A stretch of 64,000 nucleotides of DNA from Avena insularis (lineage: Eukaryota; Streptophyta; Magnoliopsida; Poales; Poaceae). Made by a program: the position numbers and the translations under genes. Positions 9,239 to 22,284 of the stretch are shown one piece after another. Each line of letters begins with the position of its first letter. Within the stretch, counting starts at the first letter, position 1. The stretch spans positions 240,338,292 through 240,402,291 of the forward strand of contig CM042687.1 of the NCBI GenBank assembly GCA_023614405.1. Reading direction: 5' to 3'. Below the pieces are notes generated by a model. The model saw nothing but the letters and a program-made list of their open reading frames with translations, did not search any database and had not been told where the DNA came from.

Positions 9239-12200
9239 TGTCACGACCCGGGATCAGGGCTAGACAAATACCAGATCCTCATCTGATATAAGCCTAACCT
9301 AAATTCCGAAACGCGCAGGGAAAGATCGGTAAAATTACAGAACATACAAACCATACATTAATAAGGTAAACTCTTAAGAGAGTTACAAACCAGTCATACA
9401 AGCCAAGGGTCGCAGACCCATAATTACATCAAACAACGGAAGCAAACAAGTTGTTCTAAATAACAAACTTAGCAAAGGGCCTAAGAGGCCATAAAAAAAG
9501 TAGCGACCCTTCCATAGATCCTAGGCTACTGCCCGGGAATCCCTACTACTCATCGACTTCGACATAGAAACAACCTTCAGTTGGGGTAGCATCATCTGTA
9601 GAAAACATCAACGAAGCAAGGCTGAGTACAGGGTGTACTCCGCAAGACTTATGGCTAGTGGAGTTATTTTGCATAAAGCCATCTTTTGTTTTCAAAACAA
9701 GAGCGAGAAGAAACCTGTCTAATTAGATCATTTTCAAAAGGGGATAAGAAGACTTCAACTATAGCTCTTAAATTCATCTTTGATATCGACCAAGCATCAT
9801 CAACTGAACCACTCTTCCCAGACTACCCCCTCAACAACCCCGAGGAAGTATTCCGGATCTCACTTTAGTTGACAAGTTTTAACATTCGGTTATAGTTCTC
9901 TATGATCTTCACGTATGTTCCCAAGTTGTCCATAATAGTGGACACGGCTTTTCGAAAAGATTAATAACCCTGCAGGGGTGCACAATTTTACACACACGTA
10001 CCAATCGATTCTTAATGCCAAATTATTAGCCCTCTTCCTTGGAAGGCTGGCAGAGAGTGCTTGACCACGACCTTTACCTTGCTTTCGCCAAGACCATGAG
10101 TCACACACTAGGGAGATGCCGCCATAACGGGTAAAGTCCCGAATCCGGTCCCTAATGATGTGCGCAGGGTTCAAGATTACGGATGTCGGGCATCTCTTGT
10201 TCCCGGCCACGCTTACCTACCTGTTATCAATACAGCTCCTTCACCTCCATTCAAGCACAACCAAGATGCATATGTCGAATGGAAAGCCCAAACTATGTGA
10301 CTCATGGAATCTACTAGGCAAGTTAGTTGGTCGAGGGGGTTTCCAGGCCCCCGTGTGGTTGTACGCTCGTCTTGGTTCAAGAGGCAAAAACCACAACCCA
10401 CGTGGCCTCCCATACAAGCCTTAGCATGTTTATCATCCATCTCTGATCACATCATCACATCCTACCTTACTAGATTCATTCGCATCTCCGGTGCATCACC
10501 TGAATGATCAACATTTGACCACTAAGCATGGGTAAGCTTAACCGAACTGTGGCACTAGCGACGCTCATAAGCCAAACCCTAGTTATGCTAGGAGCGGGGG
10601 ATCAGGTGATATAGTTCACAAAGGATAACATGCATCATATAGGATTACTCTGTCTACTGATAAAAGACTATTTGAACCGAATGCATATGACGAGAATGAA
10701 ATACTTTGTAATCATAGGATTCATATGTATAAGTGGGGCTTCGCTTGCCTTGTCCTTTGTTGGACTAATACTGCCCTTCGGTGGCATTGACTTCAGCTTT
10801 GGGTCCGGTTCCTATTCGCGAGAACCAATCACCGAAAAAGAGAAAGCAACACTCAACACATGGCATGTGCAATGCTCATACAATATGGATGATATGACAA
10901 GTTTAATAGTGTTGAATTGAACTCTAAAACATGCTTAATCACTTTAAAGGGGGTTCCGAAGATCCAAACCCTAAAACAGGGGAATCATTGGAATCACCTA
11001 TGGGATTCAATTGGTTCTTCTAATTAAATTTGCTATCGAAGTTGATTAACAATGTAAGATTATAGCTTAGTTAGATAGGTTTCATTTTTCTGAACATTTG
11101 TATATTATTTGTATTTTTCTGATTTAAAATGAATTAGTTATGAATTTCCGAAATATTAATTCATTTTAAACATTTTTGGAATATTTGAAATAATTTCCAA
11201 ACTTGGGCCCACATGTCAAATTTTTAATCATTTCAGAAAATATTTACAAAAAATATTAAAACCCTGACAGGCAGGGCCCACCTATCATAGATTTCTATTT
11301 ACAGAAATTATTTACAAAACAATTAATAAATGAAAATGAATTATTACATCATGATGATGACAGGCTGACGTCATCCAGAGCTTGATCCTCAGATCAAGGC
11401 TCGATCCACCGATCCAGGGCTCGCGGGGCGACGGGGAGTAGCGCGCTAGAAGCGGACGAGTGCGGGGAGCCAAAAAGTGGCGGCGCCGCTATGGATTGAC
11501 TACCAGAGCGTGGCCAGCAACGACAAACAATGGCGGCGGCTGCAGACACATGGCAATAGCTCGAACCAGAGAGGGAGGGAGGCGGTGGGGAGGTCTAGGG
11601 GGACCGCAAGCTCACCACGAACGCGTCGGTGGTGACGGGGAGGCAAGGCGAGGTCAGAAGGTGATGAATCGATGGTGACAACGGCGGCGGCCGACGGTGC
11701 TGCTTGCTTGATTCCAGCCAGAGGAGGTCGTCCCGGCTCACGTGCTTCGCGGAGGATGACGAGAGCGGCGAGGCGATGCTCCTGGTCACCTTGGCTGGGC
11801 GAGGGGTGCTCGGAGACGGCGGCGACTGGCGGTTCCCGGTGGCTAGGGTTTGGTCCCCGCGCGGGAAAGAGAGGTTAGAGAGGGGGAGAGTGCATGCTAG
11901 GGTTCTCCGGCGGCGTTGGAGAAATATTTGTAGGCGCTGGCGGGCGGCGGCGCGTATCTTGGCGCATCGCCGGCGATAGACGGCGCGCGGCGCGACAGCG
12001 AGTTGGTTCCTCGTCGGGGACAAAGACGACGACAGAAAGATCGATTGAAGCGGTACGGGGCCAGGGACAAGCTGCTGCTGGGCCAGGATTAGGCCCCGAG
12101 TGGGCTGGCTGCTGGCGGCAGAAAGAGGAGAGGGGGAGATGGGCTCGGCCCAGATTAGGTTAGATGGATGTTTTTATTTGCAAAAACTATTTTCCAATTA

Positions 12201-12504
12201 TGTTTTCTATTTCCTCTTTTGCATATTTCATTTGTAATCTGTTTTGAATAATTTCAAATTACAGAAACTTTTGTATAATATCAAAAAACACTAAGGGGCA
12301 CTTATAACTATTTAATCTCCATGCATTTTGAGAATTTTCAAAATATGGGAACCATTTGAATTGACTCAAAGAGAGAGGGAAAACTATCAGGGTTTAGGGT
12401 TTTTGTTTGTTCTTCTTTGGTTGAATCAAAGTACAAGTGTTATGCATGCATGCAATGCTCAAAGATGTCCTTATTTATATTACACAAAAGGGTGGTATGT
12501 TACA
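9239..12504 (-). repeat. 3' LTR of X
   Basis: Plus-strand ends are TGTCACGACCCGGG and GGTATGTTACA, giving 3266 bp. It is clearly homologous to 17524-20707. It lacks about 35 bases present in the other LTR at about 18672-18710. GC-rich ORFs at 11460-12163 recur in both LTRs with changes of frame and are not taken as genes. Confidence 0.9.
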
Positions 12505-12520
12505 GCTCTACCCCACTTAC
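12505..12520 (-). other. polypurine tract of X
   Basis: The minus strand reads AAGTGGGGTAGAGC directly before the LTR start TGTAACATACC, as expected for plus-strand priming. Confidence 0.75.
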
Positions 12521-12541
12521 AAGAATCTCGACCCGAGATTC

Positions 12542-15500
12542 CTAGGTTTTAGAAAAGAAGGCAGGGTACTCAGATCGAAGACGATCTTCGTGTTCCCAGG
12601 TTGCTTCTGACTCAGAGTGATGAGACCATTGAACTTTCAGGAACTTGATGGTTTGACGACGAGTCTTGCACTCGGTTTCATCAAGAATACGAACAGGGTA
12701 TTCTTGGTAGGTTAGATCATCTTGAAGATCCAAAGTTTCATGGTCCACACCACGAATGGGATCTTTCAAGCAGCGCTTGAGTTGAGACACATGGAAAACA
12801 TCATGTACCTCTGGAAAAGTTGAAGGTAGATCCAATTGGTAGGCAAGCTCACCCCGCTTGGAGAGAATGCGAAAGGGACCAACGTAGCGAGGTGCCAAGT
12901 TGCCTTTGATACCGAATCGATGAACACCCTTCAGAAGAGTGACCCAGAGATAGACTTGATCACCAACTTCATAATGAACATCAAGATGATGACGATCATA
13001 GTTGGTCTTCTGATGAGATTGAGCGGCCTTCAGACGCTCTCGAATTATGTGAACTTGATCTTCTTCTTCTTGGATCATGTCTGGACCAAAGAATTGTCTT
13101 TCGCCGGTTTCGGTCCAGTTCAGCTGTGTTCGACATGTTCTCCCATACAAGAATTGGAAAGGTGCCATGCCCAAACTGGATTGAAAACTATTGTTTTAAG
13201 AGAACTCCGCAAAAGGAAGACATTTCTCCCAGTTCTTTCCAAAGGATATGACACATGCTCTGAGCATGTCTTCAAGAATTTGATTCACTCTTTCAGTTTG
13301 ACCACCGGTTTTAGGATGATAGGCTATGCTAAAGGAGACATGAGTTCCAATTGCTTCTTGCAAACTTTGCCAGAATTTGGAAGTAAACAAACTTCCACGA
13401 TCAGAGATGATCTTCTTGGGAACACCATGAAGAAAGACGATCCGCGAGATGTATAGGTCAGCCAATTGACTAGCACGGATAGTTTCACGAACTGGCAGGA
13501 AATGAGCAACTTTAGATAACTGTTCAACTATTACCCATATGGCATCATTTCTTTCTTGTGTCCTTGGGAGTCCAGTGATAAAATCCATACCAATTTCATC
13601 CCATTTCCACTCAAGAATTTTAAACAGTTGCAGAAATCCAGCAGGCCTTTGGTGTTCAGCCTTTACACGACGGCAAACTTCGCACTCTGCAACAAAGCGA
13701 GCGATTTCTAGTTTCATTCCACTCCACCAGAATATTTGATGGAGATCTCGGTACATCTTGGTACCACCAGGATGGATAGACAGAGGGGATTCGTGAGCTT
13801 CCAAAAGAATTAGATCTTTGATTTTCCGACTGTTTGGAACCACTAGCCGGTTACTGAAGTAGAGAGTACCTTGATCACTGACGGAGAAACATTTAGCTTC
13901 ACCGCTTGCAACACGTCCTTTGATCTTGGTAACTTCATCATCTTTCTTTTGAGCTTCCTTGATTCGGTCCTCGAGAGAAGATTTTATTGCAAGGTTAGTC
14001 AGGAATCCACAAGGAACTACTTCAAGGTTAAGACGCTTGATTTCCTCGTAGATAACTGGTTGGGCTTGTGAAATCATCAGATTGTTGCAATAAGACTTCT
14101 GACTTAGCGCATCAGCTACGACATTGGCTTTGCCGGGTTGATAGTTGAGACCCAAATCATAATCTTTGATGAGTTCCAACCATCGTCTTTGCCTGAGATT
14201 CAGATCTGGCTAGGTAAAAACATAATTAAGACTTTGATGATCCAAATAAAGTTCCCAACAGTTACCGATAAGGTAGTGTCGCCATTGCTTAAGAGCATGA
14301 ACAACAACAGCGAGCTCGAGATCATGGGTTGGATAATTGTTCTCATGTGGCTTCAACTGCCGAGAAGCATAGGCCACTACATGACCATCTTGCATCAACA
14401 CACAACCGAGCCCTTGGAGAGAAGCATCACAATAGATGACGAAGTCCATGCTTGTATCCGGAAGAACAAGCACAGGAGCGGTGGTTAGCTTAGTTTTCAA
14501 AGCTTGGAAGCTTTCTTCTGCCTTTTCTGACCATTCAAACTTCTTATCTTTCTTAAGAAGATCTGTCATAGGCTTGGCTATCTTGGATAAGTTCTCGATG
14601 AATCGGCGGTAATATCCAGCCATTCCGAGAAAACTTTGGACTTCCTTGACTGAAGTAGGTGACTTCCATTCCAGAATGGTCTGAACCTCATCCGGTATGA
14701 CAGCAACACCACTTGCAGACACAACATGACCAAGGAAGACGAGCTCTTGTAACCAGAACTCACATTTGGAAAACTTGGCATAGAGACGATGTTCACGAAG
14801 TTTAGTCAATACCAAACGTAGATGTTCGTCATGCTCTTCTTCGGTCTTGGAGTCGATTAGAATGTCATCAATGTATACCACGACGAACTTTTCGTGATAC
14901 TCCATGAATACGGAGTTCATGAGCCTCATAAATGTGGCAGGGGCATTGGTTAACCCGAAGGACATCACTGTATACTCGTAAAGACCATATCGAGTTGTGG
15001 ATGTTGTCTTTGGGATATCCTCCTTTCTGATCTTGATTTGATGATACCCTGATCTTAAGTCCATTTTGGAGAAGACAGTGGCACCACTTAATTGATCAAA
15101 GAGGTCAGTTATCCGAGGAAGTGGGTACTTATTTTTGATTGTCACCGCGTTGAGTGGACGATAGTCAACCACCAATCTTGGAATATTTGTATCCCGCTTC
15201 TTGACAAAGATGGTAGGGCAACCCCAAGAGGATGTACTAGGTTGGATGTATCCTAGACCCTCTAACTCTTCAAGTTGCTTCTTCAATTCAACCAACTCAT
15301 GAGGAGGCATGTAGTAAGGTCTTTTGGAGATAGGAGCAGTTCCAGGAACTAGCTCTATGACAAACTCCACACTTCGATCAGGTGGCATGCCAAGCAACTC
15401 TTTAGGAAAAACATCCGGGAAATCACAAACTACATGGACATCTTGGACCTCGAGAGCAGGTAGGACATCCATGGCATACAACTCCGAGAAAGGTTTAAGA

Positions 15501-16945
15501 ACTGCTGACGAAGACTTTGAACCATCAGTCCAATATTTGACAGTTATGCCAGCAGGAGAGGTCACAGAAACTGTTCTAAGCACACAGTCAATGATTGTTT
15601 GATACTTGGTTAACCAGTCCATGCCTAGAATGACATCTATGTCAATTGACTTGAGTGCAATGAGAGAAGTGGCAAACTTCTGATATGCTATATCTATCTC
15701 AACCCCATGAGTAACCCAGATGGTCTGCCAACGAGACCCAGGAGTACTAATCTCTATAGGGGAAGACATTGCTTCAAAAGGTATACCATGCTCCCGTGCA
15801 AACTCTTGTGATATGAATGTATGCGATGCTCTAGAATCAAACAAAACTGTTGCGAGAATTGAATTGACATGGAGCGTACCCAGAATGACGCGTGGATCTT
15901 CCTGAGCTTCCTCAACAGTGACATGGGTCAGACGACCACGCCCAGCACCTTGAGATTTATCATTCTTCTTTGCCTGCTGATCATTGCGTCCGGCAGCCCT
16001 TTGAGAACACTCCCTGGAGTAGTGACCAGGCTGAACACACGAGTAACAGGTAACCCTAGTGTGACAACCAGCAGGAGGATGATAGTTTGATCCACCAGTA
16101 TTTGACTGTGGCTGACAGGAATTATTGCCAAAAGACTTGGGTGCATAAGGAGCACGAGGCACAACACTATATGGAACAAAGACACGGCGCTTATTGTTAC
16201 CAGAGGAAGAAGCATGAGAATTTCCTTCTTCACGCTTCTGAGAAACTTCCATATCCTTCCTTCCATGCTCTAGAGTAAGAGCCTGATTGTGCAGGTCCTG
16301 GAAAGACTGGAACTTGAAGGGCAACAACTCGCAGCGAAGTGCAGGGTTAAGTCCCTTATGGAACAACTCTTGCTTATCTTCATCATTGGTCACATCCCTA
16401 GTTGCATAACGAGCCAGGCGAGTGAACTCACGCCCATAGGTTTCAATATCCTTGCGCCCCTGAGTCAGATCCAGAAACTCCCTCCTTTTGAGATCCATGA
16501 CGGGATTAGGGATATATGCGGCACGAAATGCTGCAAAAAACTCCTCCTAGGTAACGACATGTCCCTGAGCTTGCAGATTTTGAAAACCTTCCCACCAAAC
16601 ACCAGCCTCACCTTCCAGTTGATAGGTGGCGAAGTTGACACAGTCAGCAGGACGGACTCGAAGAGCACTGAACTTGCGCTCTATGGTGCGGAGCCAATCA
16701 TCAGCTTCAAGCGGCTCCTTGGAGTGGGTGAATATTGGAGGAAAAGAGCGGATAAAATCTCCAAGTGTGACACATTCGTCAGGACGATGTTCAGTGTTCT
16801 GATCCACACGCTCCAGAAGGCGTTCATTCCGCAGACGGTTGGTCTCAATGTTGTTGAGAACCTCGGCCATTGTGGCAGGTGGCGGAAGTTCCTGGTCAGC
16901 ATCGTTGTTTAAATCGACCAATGCGAACCACAGTACCGGTGACAT
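12542..16945 (-). pseudogene. gag-pol polyprotein of X (gag, protease, RT, RNase H, integrase, chromodomain), three stops
   Basis: A single reading frame of 1468 codons runs from ATG 16945 to TAG 12542 with no frameshift. In order I see: gag with W-x-R-T-I-E-R-K-F-S (first 130 residues); CCHC knuckle [14 protein letters not shown] (about residue 300); protease motif FDSRASH (about 370), where the family has D-S-G-A-S; reverse transcriptase with YIDD (about 690); RNase H beginning DASLQGLG; integrase with its HHCC finger and Asp, Asp, Glu in MDFITGLP, ISDRGSLF and GGQTERVN; then LGMAPFQFLYGR and a chromodomain-like tail ending EATWEHEDRLRSEYP. In-frame stops are at 16547-16549 (TAG where Trp is usual), 14210-14212 (TAG where Gln is usual) and 13196-13198 (TAA where Tyr is usual). 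The protease Gly-to-Arg change would by itself damage the enzyme. Confidence 0.93.
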
Positions 16946-17503
16946 CCTGAGGAGAAAACAGAAACCATGAGAATGGATTCACCAAAAGGAATACAACAAA
17001 GGATGGAAAAACCATATCAAAATATCATGGTAGAGGTGAACATGTGGATGAAAACTATATCAATGCATTAAGTATGGCAGTAGAACAAGCATACGAACGT
17101 ATACGCTACCAACTTAGATACAAACCATAACAATGGAATGCAAGCATGATATGATACCAAGAAGTCACAAAATAATTGAGAGCGAGATTAGAGGCATCCT
17201 TAGCAAAGTTGAAAAACATTGCTTCAGTTGCATAGATATATCTTGGAAACTCTGAGCCTTGCAACCAAGTACGGAGTACTTAGGGAAAAACAACCCAAAC
17301 CCGTATATTCTAAGAGTTTGAAATGGTAGACAAGAAGTGAAAACCTTGCAAAGCAAATGAGGTAAAATAACTCAGCAATAGAACAACCTTGGATAAGGAG
17401 TAAAAAGAGTCCTATTCAGAGTTTTGCAAATAGTTTTTAGCTTTCAAATAGTTTTCTCAAACTCTAGACTCAACATCGACCAGCTAGAAGGGTTTCCTAC
17501 AGC
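16946..17503 (-). other. leader of X between primer site and gag
   Basis: This stretch has no ORF worth naming. It would be the untranslated leader and packaging region of the X RNA. Confidence 0.6.
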
Positions 17504-17519
17504 GGTCCGCTCGATACCA
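17504..17519 (-). other. primer-binding site of X
   Basis: The minus strand reads TGGTATCGAGCGGACC, four bases inside the LTR. It resembles the initiator-Met site TGGTATCAGAGC but lacks one A, as does the site of element E. Confidence 0.75.
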
Positions 17520-17523
17520 AAAT

Positions 17524-20500
17524 CATCACAACCGGGATCAGGGCTAGACAAATACCACATCCTCATCTGATATAAGCCTAACCTAAATTCCAAAACGCGC
17601 AGGGAAAGATCGGCAACTTTACAGAACATACAAACCATACATTAATAAGGTAAACTCTTAAGAGAGTTACAAACGAGTCATACAAGCCAAGGGTCACAGA
17701 CCCATCATTACATCAAACAACGGAAGCAAACAAGTTGTTCTAAACAACAAACTTAGCAAAGGGCCTAAGAGGCCATAACAAAAGTAGCGACCCTTCCATA
17801 GATCCTAGGCTGCTGCCCGGGAACCCCGACTACTCATCGACTTCGACGTAGAAACCACCTTCAGTTGGGGTAGCATCATCTGTAGAAAACATCAACGAAG
17901 CAAGGCTGAGTACAGGGTGTACTCCGCAAGACTTATGGCTAGTGGATTTATTTTGCATAAAACCATCTTTTGTTTTCAAAACAAGAGGGAGAAGAAACCC
18001 GTCTAATTAGATCATTTTCAAAAGGGGATAAGACGACTTCAACTATAGCTCTTAAATTCATCTTTGATATCCACCAAGCATCATCAAGTGAACCACTCTT
18101 CCTAGACTACCCCCTCAATAACCTCGAGGAAGTATTCAGTATCTCACTTTAGTTGACAAGTTTTAACATTCGGTTATAGTTCTCTTTGATCTTCACGTCT
18201 GTTCCCAAGTCGTCCATAACCGTGGACACGGCTTTTCGAAAGATTAATAACCCTGCAGGGGTGCACAACTTTACCCACACATACCAACCGATTCTTAATG
18301 CCAAATTATTATCCCCTCTTCCTTAGAAGGCCGGCAGAGAGTGGTTGACCACGACCTTTAGCTTGCTTTCTCTGAGACCATGAGTCACGCACTAGGTAGA
18401 TGCCGCCATAACGGGTCAAGTCCCAAAGCTAGTCCCTAATGATGTGCGCAGGGTTCAAGATTACGGATGCCGGGCATCTCTTGTTCCTGGCCACGCTTAC
18501 CTACCTGTTATGAATACACCTCCTTCACCTCCATTCAAGAACAACCAAGATGCATATGTCGAATGGAAAGCCCAAACTATGTGACTCATGGAATCTACTA
18601 GGCAAGTTAGTTGGTCGAGGGGGTTTCCAGGCCCCGTGTGGTTGTACGCTCATCTTGGTTAAAGAGGCAAGAACATCGGGTCCTAGGGGTGGCAAGTGTG
18701 GGACTACAAAAACCACAACCCACGTGGCCTCCCATACAAGCCTTAGCATGTTTATCATCCATCTCTGATCACATCATCACATCCTACCTTACTAGATTCA
18801 TTCGCATCTCCGGTGCATCACCTGAATGATCAACATTTGACCACTAAGCATGGCTAAGCTTGACCGAACTGTGGCACTAGCGACGCTCATAAGCCAAACC
18901 CTAGTTATGCTAGGAGCGGGGGATTAGGTGATATAGTTCACAAAGGATAACATGCATCAGATAGGATTACTCTGTCTACTGATAAAAGACTGTTTGAACC
19001 GAATGCATATGACGAGAATAAAATACTTTGTAATCATAGGATTAATATGTATAAGTGGGGCTTCGCTTGCCTTGTCTGTTGTTGGACTGATACTGCTCTT
19101 CGGTGGCGTTGACTTCAGCTTCGGGTCCGGTTCCTATTCGCGAGAACCAATCACCGAAAAAGAGAAAGCAACACTCAACACATGGCATGTGCAATGCTCA
19201 TACAATATGGATGATATGACAAGTTTAATAGTGTTGAATTGAACTCTAAAACATGCTTGGTCACTTTAAAGGGGGTTCCGAAGATCCAAACCCTAAAACA
19301 GGGGAATCATCGGAATCACCTGTGGGGTTCAATTGGTTCTTCTAATTAAATTTGATATCAAAGTTTATTAACAATGTATTATTATAGCTTAGTTAGATAG
19401 GTTTCATTTTTCTAAACATTTTGGTATATTATTTGTATTTTTCTAATTTAAAATGAATTAGTTATGAATTTCCCAAATTTTAATTCATTTTAAACATTTT
19501 TGGAATATTTGGAATAATTTCCAAACTTGGGCCCACATGTCAGATTTTTAATCATTTCAGAAAATATTTACAAAAAATATTAAAATCCTGACAGGCAGGG
19601 CCCACCTGTCATAGATTTATATTTATAGAAATTATTTACAAAACAATTAATAAATGAAAATGAATTATTGCATCATGATGATGACAGTCTGACGTCATCC
19701 AGAGCTTGATCCTCAGATCAAGGCTCGATCCACTGGTCCAGGGCTCGCGGGGCGACGGGGAGTAGCACGCTGGAAGCGGACGAGTGTGGGGAGCCAAAAA
19801 GTGGCGGCGCCGCTGTGGATTGACCACCAGAGCGTGGCCGGCGACGACAAACAACGGTGGCGGCTGCAGACGCATGGCGACAGCTCGAACCAGAGAGGGA
19901 GGGAGGCGATGGGGAGGTCTAGGGGGACTCCAAGCTCACCACGAACGCGTCGGTGGTGATGGGGAGGCAAGGCGAGGTCGAACGGTGATGAATCGACGGT
20001 GACAACGGTGTCGGCCGACGGTGCTGCTTGCCCGATTCCAGCCAGAGGAGGTCATCCCGGCACGCGTGCTTCGAGGAGGAGGGCGGCTAGGCGATGCTCC
20101 TGCTCACCTCGGCTGGGCGAGGGGTGCTCGGAGACGGCGGCGACTGGCGGTTCCCGGTGGCTAGGGTTTGGTCCCCGTGCGGGAAAGAGAGGTTAGAGAG
20201 GGGGAGAGTGCGTGCTAGGGTTCTCCGGCGGCGTCGGCGAGATATTTGTAGGCGCTGGTGGGCGGCGGCGCGTATCTTGGCGCATCTCCAGCGACAGACG
20301 GCGGGCGGCGCGATAGCGAGATGGTTCCTCGTCGAGGACGAAGACGACGATGTAAAGATCGATCGAAGCGGTACGAGGCCGGGGACGGGTTGCTGCTGGG
20401 CCAGGATTGGGCCCCGGGTGGGCTGGCTGCTGGCGCTGCTGGTGGCAGAAAGAGAGGAGGGGAGATGGGCTCGGCCCAGATTAGGTTAGATGGATGTTTT

Positions 20501-20707
20501 TATTTGCAAAAACTATTTTCCAATTCTTTTTACTATTTCCTCTTTTGCATATTTCATTTGTAATCTGTTTTGAATAATTTCAAATTATAGAAACTTTTGT
20601 ATAATATCAGAAAACACTAAGGGGCACTTATAACTATTTGAGCTCCATGCATTTTGAGAATTTTCAAAATATGGGAACCATTTGAATTGATTCAAAGAGA
20701 GAGGGAA
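17524..20707 (-). repeat. 5' LTR of X, outer end deleted
   Basis: It matches 9239-12350 almost base for base. The inner tip has CA where the other LTR has TG, and one C of ACCCGGG is lost. It stops after AGAGAGAGGGA at 20707, where the other LTR continues for about 155 bases. The next base already belongs to the Y LTR. Confidence 0.88.
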
Positions 20708-22269
20708 GTGGCACTATCATAAATGTCCTAATTATTTTCCTATGCATTGTAGTTGTTTTTATTAGAAGTGCATGTGTAGGAATATTTTGCACTATGTGCT
20801 ATGCTATGTCCTATTTAGGATATCCATTTGTATCTTGCTTAGTGGAAACATCGTAGTTATAGTATGATTAGCCCTGTTATAGATTCGGGGTGGAATATCA
20901 TGTTATGAGTATTGTGAGTTATTGGAAAAGCTATGGTATTATATAATAAAACAAGTACTTAATAAATCACCTAGGTGGAATATTATTGTTGTTGAGTTTG
21001 TAAGAAGTGGCAATGAAGGGGACCGTATCTTTGGCTACCTCTTTCGTGTGTGCACTAGAAGACCACCTAGGCTTCATAGAGATTGAACATGTTTCTCGTA
21101 CAGTAGCTTCTAGTACAGTCACATGCTAATATGGGCTCTAGCTTAGTTAATTACAGAGCGGAAGACCCTTTGCATTGGTATATCTTCAGGTTAACTAGAA
21201 TTGTGTATTGGAGGTTATATCCTTGCATTGGTGCCTGTTAGATGTGCTAGTATTGTGTAATGGGAGGACTTCTATGGAAAGACTTCATCACATTCTCGAT
21301 CTGCCGGTATACCAATTGGTGTGCACTAGACCAGCGGCCACTGGTGGCGTCAAGGCGAGATTGTGTCGTGTGGGTAAAGTGTACAACTTCTGCAGAAGAT
21401 ATAAATCTAATCGATTAGCCGTGCCCCCGGTTATGGACAATATTGAGAAACTAAGGCTTGAAGCTGATGGATGATCTCGACATTCCAATTTCTTAATAAA
21501 AATTTTATGGTTTGAACAAGGGATTAGGAGCACTTGGCGTTGGCCAATGTGTTCAGACAAATTTTCAGAAAGGATTAAAACTATTTGGAAATGTTAGGAT
21601 AAAACTATTGCTTTATGCAAATGAGACTGAAAATCCACTTAACCAGATATGCATGTAATTGATAGGTTCCATTTATATCCACATACTAGTAACACTTGCC
21701 AATACATTCAAAGTATTGACCATCCGTGGCTGCAACGTTTCATGTTGAAGGTTATATTGTATCTGAGTGATCGTTCATAGGTCGCGAGACTCCACTCAAT
21801 GATTGTTCGCCTGTGGCACATTTGAAGGATGGAGATCTACCCTGTACTGCTTTTTGCTGTGATATAATGTAAATTCTTGATCATATTCGTTGTATTTATG
21901 ATGCACTATTATATTTGGTATTCATTTTGTACTGTGTGTGCCAGTGAACCGATCCAAGGATTGGCACTATACACATGAACTCAGCCTTATCAGGCGAGGG
22001 TGTTACAAGATGGTTATAACGTATTTGAGTGATCGTTCATAGGTCGCGAGACTCCACTCAACGATTGTTCGCTTGTGGCACATTTGAAGGATGGAGATCT
22101 ACCCTGTACTACTTTCCGTTGTGATATAATGGAAATTCTGGATCATATTCATTGTATTTATGATGCACTGTTATATTTGGTATTCATTTTGTACTGTGTG
22201 TGCCAGTGAACCGATCCAGGGATTGGCACTATACACATGAACTCAGCCTTATCAGGCGAGGGTGTTACA
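20708..22269 (+). repeat. 5' LTR of Y, segment 2, with duplicated end
   Basis: Sequence resumes at GTGGCACTATCATAAATGTCC, equal to about 26595 in the 3' LTR, so the part equal to 24881-26590 is absent. It runs to GGTGTTACA at 22269. The last 262 bases are a tandem duplication (see 21750-22273). Small ORFs near 21208-21560 recur in the 3' LTR with stops and are not genes. Confidence 0.88.
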
Positions 22270-22273
22270 AGAT
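21750..22273 (+). repeat. tandem duplication of the Y LTR end and start of primer site
   Basis: Unit 1 (21750-22011) and unit 2 (22012-22273) both run from GGTTATA...GTGATCGTTCATAGG to GGCGAGGGTGTTACAAGAT. Unit 1 therefore contains a complete LTR end plus the first bases before the primer site. The 3' LTR (to 27899) has one copy. The copies differ at scattered bases, so the event is not recent. Confidence 0.85.
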
Positions 22274-22284
22274 GGTATCAGAGT
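22273..22284 (+). other. primer-binding site of Y
   Basis: TGGTATCAGAGT follows the LTR end by three bases and matches the initiator-Met tRNA site used by many Gypsy and Copia elements. Confidence 0.85.

Larger units (their letters stand above)
9239..20707 (-). mobile_element. X: Tekay/Del-like chromovirus, right end deleted
   Basis: X lies on the minus strand inside the 5' LTR of Y. It has a 3' LTR (9239-12504), polypurine tract, gag-pol (12542-16945), leader, primer site (17504-17519) and 5' LTR (17524-20707). The chromodomain-like C-terminus of integrase and the pol motifs place it with chromoviruses, closest by eye to Tekay/Del. The outer end of the 5' LTR (about 155 bases present in the other LTR at 12350-12504) is missing. 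It was lost together with about 1.7 kb of the Y LTR, so no target duplication can be tested. Confidence 0.9.

Noticed and set aside
11460..12163. GC-rich ORFs in the X LTR, repeated at 19636-20563
   Set aside because: They lie inside both LTRs; frames and residues differ between the two copies.
9239..20707. A target-site duplication for X
   Set aside because: The outer end of the right LTR is deleted, so there is no right flank to compare.
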